From: Plectrocnemia conspersa
Taxonomy: Eukaryota; Arthropoda; Insecta; Trichoptera; Polycentropodidae
Assembly (NCBI GenBank): GCA_009617715.1
Contig: VTFK01000051.1
Location: forward strand, 1,059,001-1,123,000
Reading direction: 5' to 3'
DNA length: 64,000 nt
A program made the position numbers and the translations under genes. The notes beneath the pieces were generated by a model. It worked only from the letters and a program-made list of their open reading frames with translations. It was not told the origin of the DNA and did not search any database. This document shows positions 1 to 13,000 of this stretch, one piece after another. Position 1 is the first letter of the stretch; each line of letters begins with the position of its first letter.

Positions 1-285
1 TACTTGTTCTCTTTGTCACAAAGAGATGTTGCGTCACATGGTATGTCACAAGGTCGATCGAAGGGACAAATCGATGGTGTACATGTTACCTTATGGAATG
101 TGTCATAAGAAAATGCGTCACGTGTGCAATGTATATAAATATGGGAATTGAATAAAGATAAGACACTTGATCTTGATCTCGGAGAGAGAGAGAGTGACGG
201 TCAGAGCCAACACAAAAGCGTACTCATTTAAAACAAATCGTTCATCCAGCCGATTCCTCCTCCCGGGTCCTTAACATTAGAACAA
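1..285 (+). mobile_element. Possible LTR fragment at window edge
   Basis: The segment has the parts of an insect retrotransposon LTR in the right order: a TATATAAATA box near 130, AATAAA at about 152, a GA-rich stretch at 180-195, and an end in ...CCTTAACA near 285. The left end lies outside the window, so neither a TG start nor a target-site duplication can be seen. It could instead be an ordinary promoter-like stretch upstream of ATP13A. Coding sequence of a retroelement is not present here. Confidence 0.3.
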
Positions 286-979
286 CAAAATATGTATACG
301 CCTTTAGAAAGTGACGTTTGCTCTATAGACATTTTCGTGTTCGAATGTGCTTACGGTGCTTTTTGACTTTCAGTGATATATTGTTCCCGTGACCGCGTTT
401 CTCAACAAAGAAATATTCTGTCAATGCACCGGAGAGTCAACGCAACCGGCTGTTGCGAGCCCGCCAAAGTTTGCCAACTAAAGAGCGTCCCTCACGCCAG
501 AATGCCGTCAAGTTTTAGCCATAATAATCCTAAATAAATACATATATAAATAGGCCCCCTATAAAGCTTTTAGAAAAATCCCTAATTAATTTCATCACAA
601 CGATCACGAGTGGTTCTGAAATTGCAAATATTATGTTATACCGTGTTAACGAGGCTTGGAGAGACGAACGAAACATCTAAACGACTGTTTAAATCATTCT
701 AACATGTTTTAAAATGAGTAAGCCTGCGTCCGATTTGCACAGTCGCTAACGTTATAAGAACGAGCGACAGACACGCGCTTGGTTTGTTCCGAGCTTCTTG
801 GCCATGACAGTAGTTTTATCAGGCATGCTCAAAATAAATCAGAAACTTAATTTAAAATTCACATATACTAAAAAAAATATTATTTATTCTCTATTTTTTT
901 ATTACAACCAAAAACAAATATATTGTGTAAAACTTCAATTTTATTTAATATATTTATATATATATTTTTAATTTTTCAG
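286..979 (+). promoter_or_regulatory. Upstream region of ATP13A form A
   Basis: Less AT-rich than its surroundings up to about 830, then very AT-rich up to the acceptor at 979. It probably contains the noncoding first exon of form A; the best donor is at 718 (GTAAGC). No TATA box stands out. Confidence 0.35.
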
Positions 980-1091
980 TGGTGTGTCAGTTGATAAAAT
1001 GGATATTCAAAAATCGTTGAACGGCGTACAGTGGACCACAAAGAAAAATTCGGATGGCGTGCAATATATAGATGCTGAACATGATCATATA
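980..1091 (+). CDS. ATP13A3: ATP13A first coding exon, form A
   Basis: A polypyrimidine stretch and AG end at 979. The exon has 19 bases of leader, then an ATG at 999 opening 31 codons ([11 protein letters not shown]... to ...DAEHDHI), and stops at a GTAAGT donor (1092). It leaves phase 0 and so fits the exon at 3272, which starts the conserved part (KIRGYKLSW). Because it begins with a splice acceptor, a noncoding exon must lie upstream. A fair donor (GTAAGC) at 718 could end it. If that donor is used, the upstream exon would end in ATGA and create a short overlapping upstream reading frame, which is speculative. Confidence 0.7.
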
Positions 1092-4000
1092 GTAAGTTAA
1101 TTTTTAAATATTTTTAAATAATCATTTAAAAATATAATATAGATAGAGATTAAGCCTTAAAAGAATATCATAAAAATTATTTTATTGTCAGAAATAAAAA
1201 AGATTATATTATTATTTTCACATATTGACCACATCTAACAGAATATTCAGATCTTGCGTCAGATGCTTGTATTTCACAGATCCGTTCATAATTTTGCGAT
1301 ATTGGCAACCATGGCTGATTCAAATCATTTCTGTACAGCATTATAGAATGTTATGCACGAATTTATAATAATATTATAATCTAATATGTTTTTTTTAGGA
1401 CAACTTATGACCCAAATTTTTCTTATCTGTTAAGCACTCAATTGATTGAGTTACACTAGTTTTTGTGCTTCATTTATAACACAAACAGTACTCATTATCA
1501 GTAATGAACTGGTCCTTTGTATATGAAAATGTTTACATTCTGCGATGAATCACATGATATCAGATTGAATGGATAATGGATTCTTTGTGCTGATATGTTT
1601 GAATGGAGGGGGACGACTGAGCTACTTATATGGATCTCAAAAAAACTTTTACTCTTAGCCAATCAATCATAACGTAGGCTGCTTTCACGTTTTTGTTAGT
1701 CAAATATTTGTGTCAACAATGTAACGACAATGGTTTATTTATAAACAATTCCCACAGTTGGTACTACGTATATTATCAATTGTGTTTGTGTTTGCTATGA
1801 TGTTTAGTTTTGCTTGTGAGTTCATTTAGTACAGTCGTATATTATGTGTAAACGTGATTAATTGCTCAAGTGATTATGGAGGATGATGAACGACAGCCGT
1901 TGTTGTCTCCAAATCGAGATGTCCAAGATCAGTGCATTCTTTTAAAGTTTGAATATCATTTGGTGAGATTTCAGTATCAAATATTTAATTATATATTCTT
2001 TTGTACGTTTTGCAAAAATAAAAAAAAACAAAATTGCTTCCAAGAAAATATTGTTTTGAGCATGTATTTACAAATTCTTTTGGGGATTTTGCGTATGTGT
2101 TATTTTTTTAATTATTTACTGTGAGGCTTCGCAACGTTTGAGAATTAGCAACATAGACTTATTATTTGAGTTTACTTTGGTGAAAAAGTACCGAGCGTAA
2201 AAGTGTGAAATTGTATAATAATATTCCTTTTCTTTTTTCTTACTGGATTTCTCACTGGAAACACTATTATGCATTAAGAAATAAATTATAGTATTGAAGT
2301 ATTTTTAGTATATATTTGTGTAGTGTATAAACTATTAGCTATATTAGTTAAATAAATTATTAAAATAAATAAATTGAGAAGTTCTTATTAAATAAATATA
2401 CGAAGCTCTGAAAAATATGGTACTTAATAAAAAATGATGATTAGATTTTGTATAATAATGATTAGAAAATAAAAAAACACCGAATAACATAAAAAAATTA
2501 CAACCAGACAGTTAATTATAGAAGAAAAAAATGATAAATTATTTATAAAACTTTTTTGTAAATAGTAATATTTAATAATACACGAAATATTACAATATTT
2601 AAAAAAACAAATATTTGATAATTTAAGTTTGGAAAAAAAGATATAAAAAAAAACATGGAATAAAGTTGGTAATTCAAATAAATATTGTAATTCTAACCAA
2701 TAGTGATTCAAATCAGTTAAAAAAAAATCAGTGAAAATATAAAATCTGGAGTTTTTTTTTTTAAAAAGCATAAGTTTGCTGTGATTTGATTTATCTAAAT
2801 TTATTATTTAATAAACAGATTTTTCAAAAATAAAATTTTTGAATCTGTTTTATTAAATAAATTGAATAAATTTGGAATTTCAAAAAAAAAAAGTTTATTT
2901 TGACAAATAAATGTTAAAATCGTTTAAATTAATTTAAAAGTTTTATTATTTAATTAAAATTTTTAGCAAAAAAGTTTAAAATTAATAAACCAGAAAAATA
3001 TGGTAATTTGCAATCGTAAATATGGTAATTTAAAAAAATACTATTTAATAAATTTGTTAATTTGGTGACATAAAAGTAATTCTAATCAATAGTGAATAGA
3101 TTTTTTTGAGCAAAAATTTATATGCAATATTGGAAAAAAATTACATTGAATAAAAAGTAATTTGGAAACCCAAAAATACAGTCGAAAACATATCATTCAT
3201 ATTCTTTACTATGTATTAATTTTTGGTATGACGTAAAATACATAAAAAGTAATTCATTTTAATATTTTTAGAAAATCCGTGGTTACAAACTGAGCTGGAC
3301 ACGATCCATTATAGCATGGACCACTGTGGGATTAACATTCGGCTTACTGTATCTATTATTCCATTGGCAACCACGATGGAAGCTTTTACTGACGCACGTC
3401 CGTTGCTCTCTCTCCACAGCACAAAAACTATTGATTTTGGTATAAATATTAATGATCAATTATATATCAATAATAATATATGTATATTATTAATGATGAT
3501 GTTTTATTACCTTCAGGAAACATATCAAGGAAAATGGAAAACGTATCGAATAAAGGAAATTTTTGTGACCGACGTAAAGAACAGGTAATTGAGCAGATCA
3601 AAATCTGGTTGTATCTTTATTATTTACAGATTTACTTTATTTTAGATTTCAACAAGCTAACACCAGTTCTTCAAACGGCAATCTTGCTTCCGATCCTCTC
3701 ACAATTTATCTCGAAGACGGCAGTTGTAGAGGTGAGGCTTTTACGAATGAAACCTAACATTTTTTTGATTGATGAAGAAGTACGGGCGGTAGATGTATTT
3801 TTAAAACTTGCTTTGAGTATTATTTTTAATAATAAGATTGAGAATAGAATATTGATTATTTTTTTATTCTGCAGCTGTGATGAGCTATCGATGGTTTCGG
3901 AACAAAAAGCTGACGTACATATGGGACGAAACCAGGAAAGAATTCATCAGATTGATCGGCATGGAGAGTTCCATCTTGTGCTCACAATTTCACACCATGC

Positions 4001-7000
4001 CTGGTTATTCGGCTGAAGAACAAGCTAAAATGTATGTTATTAAATAATAGAGTGGAAAAAAATATTCTCGTTGTGATCTCTTGTAAAATCTGAATCTAAA
4101 AATTCATGCCATGATAAGAATTCAAAATACATGATATAATTGAGTTCATCAAAACATCAGTTATGAAATACTAAATTAATTAATCTCATAATATATTTAT
4201 ATTACTCTTTAAAATTGGCGTTGCCGACTGATGCAAAAGTCTTATCGGAAACAGTTATATATAGATATAACTTTACTATAGTCAGATATAAAATTGTATC
4301 AACAGATCTTAATTTTATGTTTCAGACGTATTGCTTACGGAGAGAATGAAATACAAGTTCCAGTCCAGACCATATTAACATTACTAGTTCTAGAATTTTT
4401 TAATCCCTTCTACATGTTTCAATTATTCACCATAGGCGTTTGGCTGGCTGAGAATTATATGTATTACTGTATCGCTATTGTGATTATGAGCGTTTTCGGC
4501 ATCACTACATCTGTTATACAGACTCGAAAGGTATGTTTTAAAGATAATATATTACCATCGAAGCTTTGGATCTTAAGCATCTGTGTGTTTTAGAATCAAG
4601 TCAATTTAAAAAGTACAGTCCATTCCGTGGGGCAAGTTCAAGTGTGCCGAGATCGAAGCAGCGGTGTTTACGAAGAGATTTGCAGCTCGGATTTAGTTCC
4701 TGGCGATGTTATATTGATACCGCCTCAAGGATGCACCATGCACGTAGACGCAGTGCTTTTAGACGGATCTTGCATTGTTAACGAGAGTATGCTCACAGGT
4801 ATGAATATAAAACTAGCTTACAATTAAAGCATTATTTATCTCTTAAATCAAGTTATAGATAGTTACTATTAATATCTTTACACAGGTGAATCAGTTCCGG
4901 TTACAAAGATAGCGCTTCCATCACAAAACAGGCATTACAGCCTAAAAGAAGATTCCAATCATACGTTATATTCAGGGACCAAAGTCATCCAGACCAGATA
5001 TTATAAAGATGAATGTGTTCGGTAAATATAAAAACACACATGGGATATTTACACAGTTCTAGGAATTTTGTTTTGCTATTTAATTAGGACATGCAGACTG
5101 CTTGATATATTTACTTACTATTGATTAGGAATATCGGCCATTAAATTTGTCATGGAAGATATTTACCACCCTGGATCAAACAATTCAAAAACGGTAGAAC
5201 AAGCTTTGAAGATGATTAAAAACTGCATTAAACAAAGAAAATATTGCTGCTGTGTTAAGAAAAGCGATGGATAATAGACGTGTGATCATTCTAGAGATAA
5301 GTTGAAGATGAAATAAGAATAAATGAGAAAATAACAGGCAAATTTATAGAACTTTGTAAACATCCCACATCCTCAATACAGATACTATTGTTGACTATGG
5401 ATTTAATTATATTTACAGCGCTGTTGTTATCCGTACCGGTTTTTTGACTACCAAAGGCGAATTGGTCAGATCGATCATGTATCCTTTACCAGCTGATTTT
5501 AAATTTGACAAGGATTCATACAAGTTCATTATTATACTCTCGGTTTTATCATTCTTTGGACTGCTCTATACAATCATTCTTAAGGTATTTACTACAATAA
5601 TTGCTGCCTTAGTTATAATTCCATATTTATTCAATATACAAGCCTACACCTTTTGACCAAACTAAATACAATTATGCTCAGTTAATCTTTGGGACCTTGC
5701 TTCAAACAAAAAAAAAAAATTTTATCAAGCGAATTCAAAATATATTTTATATAGTGCTTAAAAATTATCAATTAATAAATACAATATTTTCTACAATAAA
5801 TCTTGGCAAAAAAGTTATAGACAAAATTACTGATATCTTAAAACTATATTTTTATCTCATATTTGGGTCTAAAATCTTATTGTAGGTTGTTATTAACTTC
5901 AATAAACATAGTCTAAATGCATTTTTTCAATCTTAAATCCTACACCTAATGACCAAATTAAATACAATTATGCTCAGCTACTCTCTAGGACCCTGCTTCA
6001 AACAAAAAACACCTCTAATTTGTATCTAGCAAATATAAAATATTTTTTATTTGGCGCTTGAAAGTTATCAATAATTTACAATAAATAAACAATATTTTTT
6101 ATAATGAGTTTTGGCAAAAAAATCATAAACAAAATTATCTTTGAGTCAAAAATTTTATTTTATGTTGTTATTAATTTCTATAAACATAGTCTAAATGTAT
6201 TTTTTCAATCTTAAATCCTTCACTTTTTGATCAAACTAAATATAATTAAGCTCAGTTATTCTTTAGGTCCCTGCTGAAAACATAGGACCCTCTAATTTTC
6301 ATCAAGCAAATTTGACATATTTTTTATGTAGTGCTTAAAAGTTATCAATTAATAAATACAATATTTTCTATAATGCTTAACACAAAATTTCTGATATCTC
6401 AAAACGATTATTTTATTTTATCTTTTTATCAAAAATCTTATTGTTCGTTGTTGTTGATTTCTTTATACATACTCTACATTTTTTTTGCAATATTGAATCC
6501 TACACAATTACAATTATGCTTAGTTATTCTTTAGGACCCTGCATAACACATAGAATTTATTTTTTATTTTTATCTAGCTAATTAAAAATATTAGCTCTCA
6601 AAATTTAACAATAAATAAGTGCAACGTTAAAAATATTATTCTACTTTATTATAATATTTTGTTTTATTGTTTAGAGTGGAAGAGGTATCACTGTTGGTGA
6701 CATTATCATAAAATCTTTGGATATAATCACTATCGTTGTTCCACCGGCGTTACCGGCGGCAATGACGGTGGGGCGTCTATATGCAATATCTCGATTAAAA
6801 GCACATAAGATATTCTGTATCAATCCTCGTGTGATAAATGTGTGCGGTAGTATATCCTGTATTTGTTTTGATAAGGTATTTTTTTTATATATAATATATA
6901 AAATATGAGATGTTATATAGATGATATTTATGTTTGTTTTTTTAGACTGGCACTTTGACGGAAGACGGATTGGACATGTGGGGTGTAATACCGGTTAGGC

Positions 7001-10000
7001 TAGCAAAGAATAAGGAAAAATTTGACGCTGAAGATTGCCAAAATCCTAGGAGTAGAATATCGTCTGCTTCTTCAGTGATGAAAAACGCATTGCAATACGA
7101 GCACGGATCAAATCTTGATATTAGAAATAATTTAGTAAATGGAAACGAAGAAGAAGAAGAAACGATCACTACTGACTTTTTTGATAATCAATTAGAACTG
7201 ATTAATAGAATTGCATTTGGCACACCAGTGAGAGACCCGAGCGTTATGAAAAATTGTGATTTGTTGAAAATCGGGATGAATGTGTGCCACGGATTGACCA
7301 TTCTCGATAATGAACTGTCCGGAGATCCTTTGGATATCAAGGTATTTATTTATACTGTATTACAATTGAAACTATGCATCAAGATTCTAACTTTAATATA
7401 AGTGGAAAATCATTTTTACTAAAATATGAAAATAAAATAAAATAAAATTATTATGATTAATTGCGATAGGCTATTTTTGTATTTTTTTGACTATTTTCAA
7501 TACTAAAATACTGACATAGATTCAATAGTAATATTAGTATCTTACCTGCTTTCTTATTATTAATTTTTATTATACAACTTCTTGTCACTGAGTATGACAA
7601 AATCTCGTACAATTGTATTTCCGGCTTTTTTTACTTAGAATGCACATTTCATTTTACGGTGAATGTGTATTTTTCAGTGAAATTATGTTTTCACTAGTAA
7701 AAATATAATTTCACTAACTAGCTCAGTGAAAACGTATCAAATTGATTTACAATTTCACAAGTCAATATCAGTGAAACTGTATTATTACACGTAAATTCGA
7801 ATCATTTTGGCCTTAACAGATGATGTGTCGTCCTATTTTTGTTGAAACTTAATTTGACAGTTGCAAAACGGCCATTTGCTGTTCAAACGAAAACCTAATC
7901 TAAAAAATTAACTAAACCCTGATAAAAAATATACTTAGTTTTAGATAAAGTGATCATATGTCCTCAAAAATTTTGTACTCCTTTTATCCTTGAAAATAAA
8001 TTTCCAAAAAGAGAACCGGTAGCAATTTCTTCTACTCAAAAAAATTTCTAAATGTCTTGGAACAACATTTTCGGAATAACCTTATTTTTTAGCTCCTGCA
8101 GCAATTTATCCATAAAAAAATCTGAGACGGGCTTTTTATTTTTCGAGTCCTCCTTTAATATTTTCAAAATGTGTTCACCTTATTTTAGAACTTTCGTTAG
8201 GTCAACATGGCTTCGTTATTTTTTTTAGGTTAGGTTTCGATTTGACATTTTGGCCTTAACATGTGATGTGTCGCTCTATAATTGTTTTTTTGAAATTAAA
8301 TTCGCTAGTGATATACACAATTTAATAAGTGGCGTTTCACAACTCTCAGTTTAAAAGCACTGTTTACATCACAGATAGACCAGCATATAATTTCACTAGT
8401 AGAAATATACATCTAATGATTTGCTTTCACTGAAATTCCAGTGAAAATATGTTTTCACTGTATAAATTTATTTTATTCGAAAATATTGTACATCATATCA
8501 TGAACTTTTGGATATATTATAACAGTCATTAAATATTAAATATAAATCTGCCAAACCCAGTGAAAATATATTTTTACCGTATAAATTAAATTGTATTACT
8601 TAAGCTGAATTTATTAACTTCCTAACCTGCCGTCGTGTTTTAAAATTGCGGTTATTACAAAAATGCAAAATTTATTAAAAGAATCCTAGAGTAAAAAGTA
8701 TATACTATGTCAAAAATAATCTATTATATAATAGAAATTAAAATAAAATTTAAAAAATATACCTTATAAATATCTTGGCTAAATTTATTATCCATCCTGA
8801 TCCGCCATTTTGTTTCAAAATAACGGTTATTACTTTTTTTACATTATGCCATTAAAAAAATTATGATGAAAAAAGTATAGAAGTATTACCTTAATCTTTT
8901 ACGTATTGAAACGTTTCATTTTATTGACCAAGAATATCAATTTGTTTGCGCATCGAATGCTATTTATGTTTCATAATTGCAGATGTTCGAATCTACTGGT
9001 TGGATCTTGGAAGAACCAAAAGTTCCCGACAATTCCAAATTTGACTTATTAGTGCCCACAGTAGTTCGACCGCCGACTGCAAACGGACAAACAACAGTAA
9101 GTTTTATTTGATTTAATAAAACTCAATCACGATAAGCGCAAAATTTTGAGCATACATATATAATTTTTAGTCTGAACACGAATGGGGTATTGTGCAACAG
9201 TTCCAATTTAATTCATCGTTGCAAAGGTGTAGCGTAATTTGCAAATCTCTCGATTCTACCAAATATATGACGTTCTGTAAAGGATCACCTGAAATGATTG
9301 CTGCTCTTTCCAGGCCAGAATCAGGTATGTGTTTTACTTTCAATCTATTTCACTTACTTGTAAGAATTCAATTAATTCATCTGCATTGTAGTTCCATCAG
9401 ATATTAAATCTACTCTGCGTCATTACACTCAGCAGGGATACAGAGTCTTGGCGATGGGATGTCGACAGCTGCAAGATGAAAGTTTTCTCCGTATTCAACG
9501 GTTAACGAGGGATCAAGTCGAAACAGATCTTATCTTCTTAGGATTAGTCGTATTAGAAAATAGATTGAAGGCGCAGTCGGCTCCGGTTATAGCGGAGCTG
9601 CACGAAGCTAATGTTAAAATTGTGATGATTACTGGTAAGCTGTGATATAAAATCAAAGCTTGATCTGAATAAATAGTATCAGCTATAATCTATACACTAT
9701 GTTTCAGGTGATAATTTAGATACAGCCGTATCGGTTGCAGCTGAATGTGGACTATTGAAGCGAGAGGAAAAGCTTATTCTATGTGAAGCGGTGCCTTCGA
9801 CAGAAAAGGGAGCTCCTCCGGAACTGTATTATACTTCTTCGATGATCAATTTGGAAGGGGTATGTGTAATTATCATATTTTTATTGTTAAATCTTGTATT
9901 AATATCATGCTTATTTTCAGTTGAAACAATCGAACCCGTTAAAAATGCCTATGGCTAGAAGAATCTCGACTAAAGCAGCTTCGTCAGATAGCATTACGAA

Positions 10001-13000
10001 TGCAGCGTCTGATACGGCTCTGTGTGAAAACTGTGAATCAGCCTCGTCTTTGTCACTAGACTCGATCGAAAATGGTATTGCGAACAAAAAAGTACAAGAT
10101 TGGAATGATAGGAGCCACTTGGAAGATTTTGAGGGAATTCTATCCGGAGTTGATTCCGAAGTTGATCACTCGTGGTGCTATATTCGCAAGGATGAGCTCC
10201 GATCAAAAGCAGCAGTTGGTACAAGAGTTGCAGGCTTTAGGATATTATGTTGGTCAGTATTTTTTAATCTAAAAATAATGATGATTTAAAATTTTAGTAC
10301 AAAACCCCGTTCAGATTTTTGTATACAAGACACAAAACAAATTATATTTTAGGCAATGTTTTCAAGCTTTGACATTTCTGTTTCTTGATTTTTAATAAAA
10401 TTCGTTTAAACACTTTAAAAAGTATGATTGTTTGCAGTTCAAAATAAAGCTAGTTATATGACATCAGAATATGAATAAAATTCTCTATCATCATCTTTCC
10501 CGATATTGAATGACGCATATTTGCGTCGACGGCTCTTAACGACAGTTTTAAAAATGACATTATTTTGAATTTATTTTTTACGGCAAACAATGATATACAT
10601 TTAATTATATATATAAAAAAAATTCATCAGGGACGTCATTTCAGCTTTTTCCAGAGGGGGGGGGGGGTTGGCTGGTCAGTGGTCGTTTTTTTAATGTTTC
10701 CATTTCATTAACCCTTTGAGTAATATCGCCGTACATGTTTTGAGGTACCCCAGATAGTTATATATTTACATAAATAACTGAAGAAATAATAAATAAAAAA
10801 AATATTTGTAAAATATTTTTTTAAATAATTTCTGTAGAAAATTATACCAGTTAATTAAAGAGCTACGAAATAAATTGATATAACAACAAATATTTTATAA
10901 AAAAATATTAAAAGCCTCTGAATTAGTATATAATAAAAAAAAATCACAAAAGCCGAATAATATATAAAAAATACGTAAAATAAATTAACGAAATTTAATA
11001 ATTAAAGTGTTAAAAAAATAAATCAAAACAATAAAATGTTGAGAATCACTTTTTTTCTACAATTATCTATAACTGCAATATAAAAAACGTAAAATTAATT
11101 CGCTTCCAGATGTATACTTAAATAATTAAAAAATATAAATTAACTCACTACTCAAAAGGTTAAGATTCATAGATTTCATTAGATGACATTTTTCTGTCTC
11201 TTAAAACTCTTTTTAACAGTTTTACGACTTACAATAAGTGAGAATCGAATGAAGCATATCTAAACTGAATTTTGACTAATAGAAGAACGCAAAAAACAAT
11301 TTTCACTTCTCAGAAGTAAAAATTGTTTTTTGCGTAACGAGCGTTTTTCGGTAACGAGCGTTCCCACTGCGACGGCACGATATTATTGTTTTTGACGTGG
11401 ATTTTTGACTTCTGAGAAAGGATAATTGTATTTTGCGCTCTCCTATTGGGCAAAATTCGGTTTGAATATACTTTGACCAATACTCTCATATCAGAAGTCC
11501 ATAGTAATATTGGTAAGGATATTTTTAAAAAGTGTAATATCAAACATCCCATGAGAGATGAGCTGGTTTAGTTTGTATTTTGAACTTGACCTAATGAAAG
11601 TTTTGAAACTATTATAATTTTAGTTGGATTTGGGTTTGAACACCATATGGTTGTTTCGCAACTGTCAAATTGAGTTTCATAGAAATTTTAAAACAACACA
11701 TAATTTCATTAGCGCAAATCAGTTAAATTAAATTTTCGCTAATATAAATATATATCTACTGGTGAAAATGTATTTGGACTTCACTAGTGAAAATATAACT
11801 TCAGCGAAAAATACACATTCACTGTAACATTTATACAACGCATGTAAATAACCCTGCACCTGCCATATAAATTATATTTTCGCTGGTAAAAATATATATT
11901 CACCGGTGAAAATGTATTCCGATACGATTTCACTGAAATGACATATTTAAAGAATTATTTTCGGGACAGATTCGACCGTTTTTTTTAGATTTTATTTGAG
12001 GGATAATCCGAGAATTTCTGGTTTAGAATCAAAGATGTCATTTAAGCTTTTTCCATGGAAGGGAGGGGCAAAAATTCGCCAGTCTAATATTTTGATTTCA
12101 TTGAATGATATGCATTTTTCTGTCCAAATTCAAGGGGGGGGGGTATTTAAGTATTTATTTTATATTTAAGGTATCATTATAAATATGTATCATTATACAT
12201 ATTTATAATGATACCTTAAAAGCAAGTTTATCGATTTATTGTACACTTCCTTCTACGAGAAAATTAATTCTTCAAGGTTTTCGTCTCACTCCAAACATAT
12301 ATAGTCTGTCCAAGATGTTAACGACCATCGTCGTTGTATTGTAAATAAGGGTGCGTGTACGCATTCATGCACACATCTACAGTTTTCCACGAATTTTTTT
12401 ACACCGATATGAGAACGTTACCAATACTAAATCAGGGATGTTTTAAAGTAGGTGACCATGCGTTGGAAATTGCATTAAAACTATAATGTTTCGCGCTCAA
12501 ACACGTTCGCGATGTTATTGTTCTTTGTTTACATATATTATTAAATATTTACATTCTGTTCCGTACAACCCATAAATTATGTTTTAGATGTCTCTGCGCT
12601 TATACCCGCACCCGATGGTTAACCGTATTTTTTGTAAAAATTTGTCCCTTAAGTGATTTTATGACGGGTCATAAAATCGGGCCATTTTCGCTCGCCTTTA
12701 TTATTTTGCGCCAAAGTTGCCGCCATCGGTATACGTCTTAAATAATATTTTGGTGAGTGCTGTCATGTTTTTGAGTTAAATATGTATACAAATAAGCAAA
12801 ATAAGTAAGCAAGTGTTATTTTACATTTTCCTCAACAAATAAAATTAAAAAAAAAGTAAAAAATTAATTGCACTTGTAATTTCACATGGTCACCCTATTA
12901 AATTCTCTCACCAGTACTATGACGATGGTCGTTCATATCTTGGACGGGCTGTACATTAATATAACTCACACTAAAAGATCAGTTTCTTCAGCTTTACAAC

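Noticed and set aside
2424..2771. 115-codon open frame on the minus strand
   Set aside because: Composed of Phe/Ile/Tyr/Lys from AT runs inside an intron; no motif, no splice sites.
5131..5275. Possible extra ATP13A exon ([16 protein letters not shown]...)
   Set aside because: No similarity to P5B pumps, stops follow, and the flanking exons already join in phase without it.
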